DNA of 64,000 nucleotides. It comes from Gonocerus acuteangulatus (lineage: Eukaryota; Arthropoda; Insecta; Hemiptera; Coreidae). A program made the position numbers and the translations under genes. Positions 1-12,742 of the stretch are shown here, piece after piece. The stretch is from NCBI GenBank assembly GCA_946811695.1, contig OX328123.1, positions 120,565,515-120,629,514 on the forward strand. The letters run 5' to 3'. A model generated the notes under the pieces. That model was not told the DNA's origin and made no database searches. It was given only the letters and a program-made list of their open reading frames with translations. How positions within the stretch are numbered: position 1 is the first letter of the stretch; each line of letters opens with the position of its first letter.

Positions 1-945
1 AAAATAAAAACTAGGTACTTTGTTTTGGTTTTTTAAATTTACTTTTTAACCCCCTTAAAAGTGCCTGCCTTATTTATTATTAATTTTAAAATTGCCTTAA
101 TTTGTAATTTTTTTCATTAATAAAAGTTGGCTTCTGAATAAAACACTATTTTTGGGCAATATTGTTTTGCACCTTTCCCCTATGCGCGGTACCTGGTGTT
201 CCAAGGTATGTCCAGGAAACACATTCTTACCTTCTTATCTACCCGAGAGGTACACTAAAGCAAAATTTCAGGGTGCATAAAACACTTCATGAAAAGTGCG
301 TTGCCAGCTCTTCGACTATAAGATATTTATTGACGTACAATGGATTAAAATAATGTATGTTTGGTGGTTTGTTATAGGCCGTCATCGTCCACAGCGCTCT
401 ATTCCTCTTTCAGTCATAGACTACATCCCCAAAAACTTATAATAAGTTGGGTATTTTTTACTACCAAAATAATCACGGCAAAACAACCTTTGCTGGGTCA
501 GCTAGTGTATGTATACCAATATAAAAGGCCCATGGTATTTTCGTGGCTCATGGATTACAGATGTGGACAAATGTCCTCGGGATTACATGGAAAAATGCAT
601 TCTACTGCTAAAAACATTTTAAATCCAACGGCCACAGTCACGTAGAATGCACCGATTCCCGTTGCATTATACTAGTATTATACATTTTTTTTACACCACA
701 AATAATAGCAGATTTAATCTCAGCACCCCAAGAAACCCTTTTGTGGCGAATATCATTGAAAACAAAAAATAATGATTTTTCCCAATCTAGAAGAGACTAA
801 TTAATTTGTAAGCGAAAAAGTAATGTGACGTTTTGAAATTCAATATCTCCCCTTGAGATTATCCGATTTTTACGTCATTGAAATCTTTCAAAAGGAAAAA
901 GACTCCTTTTTCTAACCATATAAATGACTGTTGTATTATCTCTAA
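1..945. other. AT-rich region without a recognisable gene
   Basis: Two short open frames lie at about 162-353 and 361-645. Neither has a start context, splice signals or protein motifs that I recognise. Base composition around 150-650 is a little less AT-biased than its surroundings, which would fit an unclassified repeat. I see nothing here that I can name. Confidence 0.4.
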
Positions 946-953
946 ATGTACTT

Positions 954-1570
954 GCAAAAATGGTTCTCAAAGTAAAAATAAAATGTAAACGTTTTTGCAT
1001 ATAACGTCACTCCCAGAACTCGTAGAAACACCCCGATTGGAAGGAAATGGAAAAATTTGAATTTAGAGGTTTTTCAATGTTCTAAAAACGAATCTGACAT
1101 CCGTTTTTAAATAAAAAATTGTTTTACATACTCGACTCTATAGAAGTCATTATTCTACCAAAATATTCCATATACCTACAATTAAAAAGCTTAAAAACAG
1201 ATGTCAGATTCGTTTTTAGCACATTGAAAACCCCTAAATTCAAATTTGTTAAAAAAGGTATTTTAAATTTTGGTAAGGGGGACCCTTAAAATTTTGTTTA
1301 AGATTAAAAATCTGGCCATATTTCAACGAATATTTACCCGATTCAAACCAAACTTGGAAGGTCGATAAAGGCCCTAATGAGACACATTTCCTTCCAACCG
1401 AGGTGTTTCTACGAGTTCTGGGATTGACGTTATATGCAAAAACGTTTACATTTTATTTTTTTTAATTATTTTATCTCATAAGGTACTTGTGAAAAATGGT
1501 TCTCAAAATAAAAATAAAACGTAAACTTTTTTGCATATAACGTTAATTCTAGAACTCGTAGAAACATATA
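954..1570. repeat. Foldback repeat with direct and inverted subunits
   Basis: The segment around 954-1050, containing GCATATAACGTCACTCCCAG, reappears inverted at about 1385-1465 and again directly at about 1480-1570. Between them a hairpin pairs about 1070-1110 with about 1190-1235 (text around AACGAATCTGACATCCGTTT and its complement). No protein is encoded. This pattern is typical of a non-autonomous foldback transposon. Confidence 0.6.
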
Positions 1571-1609
1571 AGCACCCACGTAAAATCACACACACACATG
1601 CTCTAGACA

Positions 1610-2510
1610 TTTTTTTTTTTTTTTTATCGTTCTGAAGGGTGTATTCAACCGCGGGAGGTCATGGGCACCCAACGAAAAGAAGGAATCTCTTAAATAAATC
1701 TTAAATACATTTTTTAATTTTATTATATAGAAAATGAATAATTGAATTAAAGAAGAAAAAGGAAAAAAGAAAAATTAAACAAAACAACAAAAAAAATCTA
1801 TAAGCCTCCAGCCCACACCGCGGAAAGGGCACCGTCCGAGCCCAGAACCACCGCGACACCGCTGCACTGCTCTCCTTGTAAAAATGCTTTAACAGGGGAA
1901 ACTTAACCATGCAAGGCTCTAATGGGAGTTGTGCTCGCCCCCTCCCCCGGGAGGGTGTCCACAATCTCCAGAGCCCGGGACTGTGACAGTCCAGAGAGTA
2001 CAGCGATGCCACGGCAGGACCGAACCCGGCGGAACCCAGGCCACGGATAGGGAGAGAAGCTGCACCTCACCGAAGAAAGATAGCAGATATTGCTGTTTCA
2101 CATTTACAGAACTAGATTATTAAAAAAAAAAAAAAAAAATTATGCATTTTAAAGGGTATTCATTAAGGGGTCAATTGAATATACTATATTTTATTTGTTG
2201 TTTAGGGAGAAAAAATAAAAAAAAATTAATAAAGTGAGGTGAGAAGAACGATCCGAAGTAGAGGAGCAGAGGACAGCCCGAGGACCCAGCACTAGCTCTC
2301 TCTTGGAGTCTATGATGTGATTCTTACAGGCATGAGTCGTGGGATGTGCTGGGTTTACATAGCATGGCTTCCTTAGTACCCACCACATCCCACCATGGCT
2401 GGGACCGTTCTGGTCTAGAGGCCGATGCAAGGCCCCGGAAGCCAGCACACCCCCACCCCGAATCGCTCCTCATTCAAACTAATTTTATATTGAGATCCAA
2501 ATTACTAAAG
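1610..2510 (-). mobile_element. Probable LINE 3' untranslated region with poly(A) tail
   Basis: On the minus strand this stretch follows the stop codon of the LINE ORF and ends in a run of 16 T on the plus strand (1610-1625), which reads as a poly(A) tail. Two blocks (about 1800-2110 and 2230-2480) are clearly more GC-rich than the surroundings and contain only short frames in several phases. Assigning it to the LINE is inference from position. A separate insertion cannot be excluded, since a run of A at 2122-2139 lies between the blocks. Confidence 0.35.
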
Positions 2511-5375
2511 CTATAATTTATCGAATAAACCTGTTGATTTAAGGAAGTTTATTAATTTTGTTAAATTTGTCGAATCATCGCCTAGAATATCATCAATTGT
2601 TGTCCCTAGTTGATTTTGTTGTCTTTCCATGGCGTAGGATTGGCAATCTAGAAGAATATGTTTTACTGTTATTACTGTCCCACAAACTTCACACATCGGT
2701 GGATCACCTTTTGACATCAGATATGAGTGAGTAACTTTCGTGTGGCCCATACGAAGACGGGTTATAACAACTTCCTCCCTTCTCGTCCAGCGCACCGATG
2801 ACCTCCACGATTGTACACTAGATTTAAGTTGCCTTAATTTATTTTCGTTTGTTAAAAACCATTTTTCTTCCCATGTTTTCCGTTTTATGGATATTGCAAA
2901 ATCATTTGATGTCATGCTGGAAACACGAACCCCTTCCTTAATGGCCCTCTTTGCTAAAAGGTCGACTTCCTCATTTCTTTTTATGCCGGAGTGACTGGGA
3001 ATCCAGCAGAATGTAACGGAGCATTTATTTTTATTGAGAGATGCTAGAGAAGTGAATATATCTAAAACTACTGGGTGCCTAGATTGGGAATTTTTTAATG
3101 CTAGAAGGGCGGAAAGGGAATCGGAGAAAACTGCTAATTGAGAATTTGGAGTAGTTACTGTATGAAGAGCTTTGGATATGGCAACTAGTTCCGCGGTGAA
3201 GATGGATGCTTCAGGAGGTAAAGAGAACATTCCTGAACCACTGTCGGACAAAAATGCTGCACCAACACCATCATCGCTTTTAGATCCGTCGGTAAAAACT
3301 ATAGAAGAGAATGGCATCTCACTGCGGATCTTGTTATATTCATGAGAAAAGATTTGTTGAATCGTGTGCTTCTTCAGAAATTTAGTTAAGGTAAGATTCA
3401 GTCTGATAGGTGGCAGAGTCCAGGGTACTTCAGAATAAAGACATTCTGGTAGGATGGAAGAGCTATCTGCCAGATGTAGGCTTTCAAAAAGATCGTGGAT
3501 TCTTGTTGTGAAAGGTTTTCTTCTATTCGAATAATTTTGTATACTATTGAGGTCCGAAAAACATTCATTAAGTGGATGGGAGGGATTGGCTTTTATGGAT
3601 ACAAAATAATTCAGAGAAAGCTGATTTCTGCGTGTTTCAAGGGGATGTTCTCCAGATTCCGCGTAGAGACTAAGTACAGGGCTGGAACGGAAAGCTCCGG
3701 TAGCAATTCTAATGCCAGAATGGTGAATTGTGTCTAACATTTGTAGAGTTTTCGGAGAGGCAGAGCCATAGGCCATGCATCCATAGTCTAACTTGGATCT
3801 GATAAGGCTTCGATAAAGCATGAGCATACTTGTGCGGTCACCACCCCAAGAGGTATTTGCTAACATTTTAAGTATGTTTAATGACTGAAAACATTTATTT
3901 TTTAAAGTTTTTAGATGGAAGCACCAATTTAGATTACGGTCAAAGATGAGACCCAAAAATTCAGCATTTTGATTAGACTTAATTAAAATGTTATTTATGT
4001 AGAGTGAAGGTGGATTGTCGACTTTACGAGGGGCAAACAAGACGGATACGGTCTTTGTAGAGGAGATCTCAAACCCATGCTCATTGAACCATTCATTTAT
4101 TGCATTTAAAGCAGACTGCATTTTATTCTGAAGATTTTCTGTGCTTCGATCAGATGAATATAAAACGAGATCATCAGCATAGAGCATACCTTCTACCGGA
4201 GGTTCTATGATCTGTAGGACATGATTGATAGCTACGGAGAAGAGAAGAGGACTCATGACGCTTCCCTGCGGTATACCGTTTGCTTGAATAAATTCTTCAG
4301 ACAGTACTGTTCCGTTTCGAATTTGATATGATCGGTTTCTTAAAAAATTCTGGATAAATATTAGAATATAACCACGTATTCCGATTTCGTTCAAACAATC
4401 TAAAATATATCTTCTCCAAACAGTGTCAAACGCATTTTTAATGTCCACAAAAACAGCTAGTAGTTTTCTCTTTTTCCTAAAAGCTTCTCTAATTTCTACC
4501 TCAAGCTTTACCAAGTTGTCCCGCGTGCTTCTACCTCGTCGAAAACCACTCTGCCACTTAGCCTGCAAACCTTTCCTTTCCAAATACCAGTGCAGGCGAT
4601 TGACTATTATTTTTTCAAATAGTTTGCACAGGGAACTCGTTAATGAAATTACTCTTTAACTCGATGCAAGGAAAGGGGGTTGGTTCTTTTTGGGGATCGG
4701 AGTCGAAATTGATTTGGTCCATAGCTCGGGAATTATACCGGTCTGAAAAATGTTATTAAAATATTTTAATATAATGATTTTATTTTCCAGTGTTAGATGT
4801 TTTATCATTCCAATGCAAATATTATCCGGACCGGGAGAGGAATCTTTGCGAGTTTTGAGGGCTTCTTCAAGTTCTATGTACGAAATGGGGAGATTTAAAG
4901 GGTCAAGAGGATCTTTGTGTATATATATTGGTTGTGATTCTTTTGCTTGCTTGATCTGAAGGAACTGTGGACTGTAATTTGAATCGGAGGAAATGGTTTC
5001 ATAAAATCGGCCGAGATGGTTGGCTATTTGGAGAGGATCTGTTAGAATTTCGGTTGGTGTTTTTATATGATTGAGAGGATGTTTGCTACTTTTGTAACGG
5101 CCTATTATTTTTCTGACTGTATTCCAAATTTCTGTGGGGGGCGTGTGTATATTAATATTAGAGACGAAATCTCTCCAGCAATCTCTCTTTCGTGTCCTAA
5201 TTATAAACCTTGCTTGTTTTCTGCTGTTAATGTATTCTTCTAAATGCATAGAACACGGATGTTTCTTAAATTTACTAAGACATTTTTTCCTTTTCTTAAC
5301 AGCAGAAGCACAATCTTCGTTCCACCATGGAACTAGGACTCTACTACTATGAGGTTTTGTTTTTGGAATGGCCAT
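2511..5375 (-). pseudogene. LINE ORF2 remnant: reverse transcriptase plus RNase H, one in-frame stop
   Basis: A single minus-strand frame runs from 5375 to 2511 and is interrupted only by a TAA at 4656-4658. The upstream part has the linker region with PWWNEDC typical of the stretch between endonuclease and reverse transcriptase. Just after the stop comes RVISLTSSLCKLFEK, the reverse-transcriptase finger. Then follow GFRRGRSTRDN, the palm aspartate in FVDIKNAFDTVW, GIPQGSVMSPLLF and the YADD box near 4170-4181. The RNase H domain shows FTDGSKSDD, ELVAISKAL, VFSDSLSALLAL and WIPSHSGIKRNEEVDLLAKR. The C-terminus has a Cys-Cys-His-Cys knuckle (CEVCGTVITVKHILLDC). RT followed by RNase H points to the I group or relatives of LINEs. 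The copy is cut at its 5' end near 5395, so the endonuclease is missing, and it cannot move by itself. Confidence 0.9.
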
Positions 5376-5430
5376 CTCAGCCTAATATTATCCTCAGCTC
5401 TAGACATTCATTGCTGAAGAAGTCTGCCAA

Positions 5431-6014
5431 ACATATTATATATGTTACCGGCAAAGTATATAATCAGGCATTCTATAGAATGCCTAAATCCAGCCGGCAA
5501 TGTATGAAATAAAGCTTATTTCATACTTTGCCTAGGCATTCTGTAGAATGCCTACTGTGCTTTAGGCAAAGTATGAAATACAGGATTTGTAGCTTGTAGG
5601 AGTAACTACCGGCGGTGCGATTGCGGATTTATATCCATGAACATCGCTTCTGATGATGTCAAGGAGAATTAGAAGAATGCCTAGGACGACTTTTGGGCAT
5701 ACGTGCTATGCGTTTTCGCTCGCTCAAGAAGATATCAAAACCCCAGTTAATCCAACTCGCAGAAATAAATAGAATTCTATTAAATTCTGCGAGATGGATT
5801 GACTAGGGTTTTGATATCTTCTTGAGCGAGCGTAGCGAGCGGAAACGCATAGCACGTATGCCCAAAAGCGACAGCTTACGACAGGTCAGCTACGACAGGT
5901 GAGTCTAAATTGTAATTATACTTCTTCATTAAGGATACGCTTTTTACGCCATCTTTTATAGCCTCCATAACTGTGAACTTTAGTGCTTAATAACTTCTTT
6001 CCTAGTTGAGAGTA

Positions 6015-6075
<61 letters not shown>

Positions 6076-6399
6076 GGATTCGTGTTTAGTGCATCAAAAT
6101 ACGTTATAGTGTAAACTTTGAAGAACATCGGTGCTGAAAACGCTTTATTTTAATGATTTGCATTGATTCTGAACACTCAAGTTCTACCTGTTGTCATTTC
6201 TTTTAAGTATCTAAGTAAAGTTTATGTAGTATACTCAAAACCTTTTTAATTTTATACATTGCCAAATAAGCAACAGGCATTCTATAGAATACCTAGGCAA
6301 TGTGTGTAGTATGATGTTCATTCTACACTTTGCCTAAACCACTCAGGCATTCTATAGAATGCCTGGATTCTATATTTTGCCGGTAACGTATATAATGTT
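5431..6399. mobile_element. Terminal-inverted-repeat element with repeated 20-bp palindromes
   Basis: The left end (5431-5454, containing TGTTACCGGCAAA) is the reverse complement of the right end (about 6377-6399). Just inside, the perfect palindrome AGGCATTCTATAGAATGCCT occurs at 5466-5485 and 6345-6364, with near-perfect copies at 5534-5553 and 6275-6294. It has no coding capacity. A second foldback element (about 5640-6140) is nested inside. I cannot assign a superfamily. Confidence 0.65.
5640..6140. repeat. Foldback family copy 1, nested, with poly-T expansion
   Basis: A hairpin of about 95 bp per arm is centred near 5777 (left arm 5679-5776, right arm 5778-5875). Its arms contain GCTCGCTCAAGAAGATATCA and the complement. 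The right flank holds CTTCTTTCCTAGTTG, a T run of over 50 bases (6017-6072), then GTGTTTAGTGCATCAAAATA, shared with the copies near 28606, 46966 and 50714. The left terminal repeat is missing, so this copy is truncated. Confidence 0.65.
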
Positions 6400-6583
6400 T
6401 AGTTCATGTTCTTTTTCTAAATATTTGAAGAAGAAATACATCTGTGAGTAATACTGTCTTGCTGAATGGTGTCTCCACATTAGCTAGGATCATTCATTTG
6501 ACATAAGATGAATTGTGCATGAAAGTGAAAGGAGTGGATACAGAAAGGCGTGGCCTGCGCGTAAAGGTGGGGCGGAGCCTTGA

Positions 6584-6612
6584 TATATACCCTTCCCCCT
6601 TGCTTTTCAGTA
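6584..6612 (+). promoter_or_regulatory. Core promoter of the Osiris gene: TATA box and initiator
   Basis: TATATA lies at 6584-6589, and an arthropod initiator TCAGTA at 6607-6612 puts the start site near 6609, about 25 bp downstream. The ATG follows at 6619, giving a 5' UTR of roughly 10 nt. A TATA plus TCAGT promoter fits a gene with tight developmental timing, as Osiris genes have. Confidence 0.65.
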
Positions 6613-6618
6613 CACACA

Positions 6619-9600
6619 ATGTTGCTCAGAGGGGTACTACTCGTCGCTTGCCTCGGCATCGCTGCCGCGTCCTTGGACAGCCTACTCGCCGACTCCATAG
6701 ACACCTGTTGGGGTTCGGATCCTGAGGCATGCCTCAGAGGCAAGGTCGCCGAGTATATCGGGGCACCGAGATCCGCAGGGGAGTTGGGGCTCATGAAGAG
6801 GGTCACACAGCTGATATCGACCAACGACATCAGGGTCCAACTACCAGAGGCTTTCCAAGCTGCGACCCTAGTCTTCAGGCCCGGGAGGGGAATGGACTTC
6901 GATGTAGAGTTCCCCGAGGAAAATGACGTCACTCCAAGAGCAGGTATGGCAACTTAAGACCACTCATCGCAAAAGTAAATAGTAATTTATTTATCTGACC
7001 TTATATCATCCCCACTAAAATTCTCATATAGCTTTCATCTTTCCTGTTAGGTATTTATTCAACTCAAATTCATAACTACGGTTCAATTGGATTATGTAAA
7101 TTAGAAAGAAACCAAGCCCCAATTTATTGAAAAAATACGGTTTTGGCTTCTTGCAGCTATTTAGTACTGCTATTTTCTCAGTTCAGAGGCGTTATTCTAA
7201 ATAGGGAGTCCCGGATTCGATGATTATTAAGGAAAGAGAACTCCTTGCCTGAGGTCGTGGGTTCAATTTACTAATCTTGATTGCTTTTCGTTCGAGAAAA
7301 AAAGAAAATACATAAGCCCTATCCTAATTAGAAAAAAGTGGTTAAACCAGTAGATAAAACATCCCAAAAATCTGTATTATGTATAAGAGAACGTGAAAAT
7401 TTCCATAAATAAATATTTAAATAAAACCTAGTGAAAATAGTTTACAAATATTGTGTAATTTGAGTAAGTAAACTTCCTCTAATCCGGTATCCTATGGTCC
7501 GGCACGCTTGATAATCCGGCATGGCAGGGGTGTAAAGGCCAAACATGAAAAGTGCGCCTCTTCAGTTCCGCGAAATCCCCACCCCAACAACCCCGTGGTG
7601 CCCTACGCGGTCGTAGATAAATTCCCGGTAACCCTCTCTGTGATCAAATACATAGGTACTTGTAGCCAGTTACAGCTTTCGACTGAGGCAGTATAATTCC
7701 CGGTAACCCTCTCTGTGATCAAATACATAGGTACTTGTAGCCAGTTACAGCTTTCGACTGAGGCAGTATAATTCCCGGCAACCCTCTCTGTGATCAAATA
7801 CATAGGTACTTGTAGCCAGTTACAGCTTTCGACTGAGGCAGTATAATTCCCGGTAACCCTCTCTGTGATCAAATACATAGGTACTTGTAGCCAGTTACAG
7901 CTTTCGACTGAGGCAGTATAATTCCCGGTAACCCTCTCTGTGATCAAATACATAGGTACTTGTAGCCAGTTACAGCTTTCGACTGAGGCAGTATAATTCC
8001 CGGTAACCCTCTCTGTGATCAAATACATAGGTACTTGTAGCCAGTTACAGCTTTCGACTGAGGCAGTATAATTCCCGGTAACCCTCTCTGTGATCAAATA
8101 CATAGGTACTTGTAGCCAGTTACAGCTTTCGACTGAGGCAGTATAATTCCCGGTAACCCTCTCTGTGATCAAATACATAGGTACTTGTAGCCAGTTACAG
8201 CTTTCGACTGAGGCAGTATAATTCCCGGTAACCCTCTCTGTGATCAAATACATAGGTACTTGTAGCCAGTTACAGCTTTCGACTGAGGCAGTATAATTCC
8301 CGGTAACCCTCTCTGTGATCAAATACATAGGTACTTGTAGCCAGTTACAGCTTTCGACTGAGGCAGTATAATTCCCGGTAACCCTCTCTGTGATCAAATA
8401 CATAGGTACTTGTAGCCAGTTACAGCTTTCGACTGAGGCAGTATAATTCCCGGTAACCCTCTCTGTGATCAAATACATAGGTACTTGTAGCCAGTTACAG
8501 CTTTCGACTGAGGCAGTATAATTCCCGGTAACCCTCTCTGTGATCAAATACATAGGTACTTGTAGCCAGTTACAGCTTTCGACTGAGGCAGTATAATTCC
8601 CGGTAACCCTCTCTGTGATCAAATACATAGGTACTTGTAGCCAGTTACAGCTTTCGACTGAGGCAGTATAATTCCCGGTAACCCTCTCTGTGATCAAATA
8701 CATAGGTACTTGTAGCCAGTTACAGCTTTCGACTGAGGCAGTATAATTCCCGGTAACCCTCTCTGTGATCAAATACATAGGTACTTGTAGCCAGTTACAG
8801 CTTTCGACTGAGGCAGTATAATTCCCGGTAACCCTCTCTGTGATCAAATACATAGGTACTTGTAGCCAGTTACAGCTTTCGACTGAGGCAGTATAATTCC
8901 CGGTAACCCTCTCTGTGATCAAATACATAGGTACTTGTAGCCAGTTACAGCTTTCGACTGAGGCAGTATAATTCCCGGTAACCCTCTCTGTGATCAAATA
9001 CATAGGTACTTGTAGCCAGTTACAGCTTTCGACTGAGGCAGTATAATTCCCGGTAACCCTCTCTGTGATCAAATACATAGGTACTTGTAGCCAGTTACAG
9101 CTTTCGACTGAGGCAGTATAATTCCCGGTAACCCTCTCTGTGATCAAATACATAGGTACTTGTAGCCAGTTACAGCTTTCGACTGAGGCAGTATAATTCC
9201 CGGTAACCCTCTCTGTGATCAAATACATAGGTACTTGTAGCCAGTTACAGCTTTCGACTGAGGCAGTATAATTCCCGGTAACCCTCTCTGTGATCAAATA
9301 CATAGGTACTTGTAGCCAGTTACAGCTTTCGACTGAGGCAGTATAATTCCCGGTAACCCTCTCTGTGATCAAATACATAGGTACTTGTAGCCAGTTACAG
9401 CTTTCGACTGAGGCAGTATAATTCCCGGTAACCCTCTCTGTGATCAAATACATAGGTACTTGTAGCCAGTTACAGCTTTCGACTGAGGCAGTATAATTCC
9501 CGGTAACCCTCTCTGTGATCAAATACATAGGTACTTGTAGCCAGTTACAGCTTTCGACTGAGGCAGTATAATTCCCGGTAACCCTCTCTGTGATCAAATA

Positions 9601-12600
9601 CATAGGTACTTGTAGCCAGTTACAGCTTTCGACTGAGGCAGTATAATTCCCGGTAACCCTCTCTGTGATCAAATACATAGGTACTTGTAGCCAGTTATAG
9701 CTTTCGGCTGAGGCAGTATAATTCCCGGTAACCCTCTCTGTGATCAAATACATAGGTACTTGTAGCCAGTTACAGCTTTCGACTGAGGCAGTATAATTCC
9801 CGGTAACCCTCTCTGTGATCAAATACATAGGTACTTGTAGCCAGTTATAGCTTTCGGCTGAGGCAGTATAATTCCCGGTAACCCTCTCTGTGATCAAATA
9901 CATAGGTACTTGTAGCCAGTTACAGCTTTCGACTGAGGCAGTATAATTCCCGGTAACCCTCTCTGTGATCAAATACATAGGTACTTGTAGCCAGTTACAG
10001 CTTTCGACTGAGGCAGTATAATTCCCGGTAACCCTCTCTGTGATCAAATACATAGGTACTTGTAGCCAGTTACAGCTTTCGACTGAGGCAGTATAATTCC
10101 CGGTAACCCTCTCTGTGATCAAATACATAGGTACTTGTAGCCAGTTACAGCTTTCGACTGAGGCAGTATAATTCCCGGTAACCCTCTCTGTGATCAAATA
10201 CATAGGTACTTGTAGCCAGTTACAGCTTTCGACTGAGGCAGTATAATTCCCGGTAACCCTCTCTGTGATCAAATACATAGGTACTTGTAGCCAGTTACAG
10301 CTTTCGACTGAGGCAGTATAATTCCCGGTAACCCTCTCTGTGATCAAATACATAGGTACTTGTAGCCAGTTACAGCTTTCGACTGAGGCAGTATAATTCC
10401 CGGTAACCCTCTCTGTGATCAAATACATAGGTACTTGTAGCCAGTTACAGCTTTCGACTGAGGCAGTATAATTCCCGGTAACCCTCTCTGTGATCAAATA
10501 CATAGGTACTTGTAGCCAGTTACAGCTTTCGACTGAGGCAGTATAATTCCCGGTAACCCTCTCTGTGATCAAATACATAGGTACTTGTAGCCAGTTACAG
10601 CTTTCGACTGAGGCAGTATAATTCCCGGTAACCCTCTCTGTGATCAAATACATAGGTACTTGTAGCCAGTTACAGCTTTCGACTGAGGCAGTATAATTCC
10701 CGGTAACCCTCTCTGTGATCAAATACATAGGTACTTGTAGCCAGTTACAGCTTTCGACTGAGGCAGTATAATTCCCGGTAACCCTCTCTGTGATCAAATA
10801 CATAGGTACTTGTAGCCAGTTACAGCTTTCGACTGAGGCAGTATAATTCCCGGTAACCCTCTCTGTGATCAAATACATAGGTACTTGTAGCCAGTTACAG
10901 CTTTCGACTGAGGCAGTATAATTCCCGGTAACCCTCTCTGTGATCAAATACATAGGTACTTGTAGCCAGTTACAGCTTTCGACTGAGGCAGTATAATTCC
11001 CGGTAACCCTCTCTGTGATCAAATACATAGGTACTTGTAGCCAGTTACAGCTTTCGACTGAGGCAGTATAATTCCCGGTAACCCTCTCTGTGATCAAATA
11101 CATAGGTACTTGTAGCCAGTTACAGCTTTCGACTGAGGCAGTATAATTCCCGGTAACCCTCTCTGTGATCAAATACATAGGTACTTGTAGCCAGTTACAG
11201 CTTTCGACTGAGGCAGTATAATTCTAACACTGTGCAATTTTGTTTTAGTCGTTTTACATTAAATATGTACTAGTCTTATAATCTACATTTCGTTTAATTT
11301 TCAACTCTTTTTTTTTTCGACATGCATCCGATAATCCGGTATGCTTCAACGTGCCGGATTAAAGGAAGTTTTCTGAGAACTTTGATAGTGTCACTGGTTC
11401 CTTTTCAGATTAAAATTATTAAACCAAGGATTTTGTTTTGTTAAACCTCCTAGTTTAGAGTTGTCGGTTTTTTTTAACCATCAGAATTTCGCATATAAAA
11501 AACGTTTATATTTAGTCAAGTAAAGAATCATGTCATGATGTTACAATTGTGGAGGAATAGTCCTGTGTTTTAGCTCCGAATGATAGAGGCTGATCAATAT
11601 GGATACTAAACTATATTTTTTTATGAATTTATCTGTTGTCGTTGACTACAAGAATATAATAAGGAATACAATTAAATGAATAGATTTAAATATTTAATTG
11701 GGTATTTCGTGCATCCATTAATCCATTCTGCCATCAAATTTTATTTATGAAATCTCGGATGTAAAACTATGATTTAAATTCAAATGTTTTTGGTTTTTTG
11801 TATTATTAATTTCAGTACCTTTTTGTTGTACTGTTTTCTATGTTTTTCTAAGACTTGTTTTCTTTTATTATGAATTATTTATTAATTATCATTTTTTTAT
11901 TATTTCTGAATAAGTACTGAAATCACCTTGTTAAGTCAATCACTTGAATGAGTTTATGGCATAATGATGAGGAGGTCATAAGTAGATAAATATTTATTTG
12001 AGATTTGTATCGCTACACCGTTACTACTGTATCATTTGTTGCTGCATGAGTGATTTTTATTACAGCGAAGTTTTTATATACACGAACAATAAGTAACTAA
12101 AATAGAAATTAAAAAAAAATAAAAAAAATGAAATTTATTCAAATTCTTATTAATATTTTTTTATTATTTTTTTTTTTTTTTTTTTTTTGCAGGAAGAGAC
12201 ATGATGAAACAGAAGATGTTATTCCCTCTACTGATGATGATCAAACTTAAACTGAAAGCGCTCACACCAATATTGCTCGCACTTGTGGGCCTCAAAGCAA
12301 TGAAAGCTCTCGTACTCTCAAAGATCGCTATTCTTCTTGTCGTCGGTTTCTTGGTCGTTCAGGTAAAACTAGAATTTTAAAATCTATACGTGATTGAGAA
12401 TTATATTACAAACCGCACATTGGGGAAAAGAATGGTATAAGATCGGAGAGATAGTGTTTCAGAGATATTAATAAAAGTTAGTAAAGCTCAAACATAAGAG
12501 GGTTAGTAATAGTTTTGAAAATAATGCAAGACATGGGCTTATTTGCGCGGTTCCTCCCTCCCCCATAGGGAGGAACCCCGCTTATAAGGTTGATCTCATG

Positions 12601-12677
12601 ATGCAATCCAGAAGTGCCGACTAGAAAATTTTGCGTTTCAGAACCCCTAGAGACGGAAAATGATGGTGGTTCAAATT

Positions 12678-12742
<65 letters not shown>

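Noticed and set aside
5916..6128. A frame with a Lys run on the minus strand
   Set aside because: It is the poly-T tract in the foldback element and is unrelated to the Lys/Gly tails of genes A-D.
7603..11178. A 1191-residue minus-strand protein of 25-residue repeats
   Set aside because: It is the reading of a 75-bp minisatellite inside a MITE, antisense in an intron. There is no promoter, splice or unique coding flank.
7621..11220. A CRISPR-like array
   Set aside because: The units are contiguous and identical, with no spacers, and this is a eukaryotic genome.
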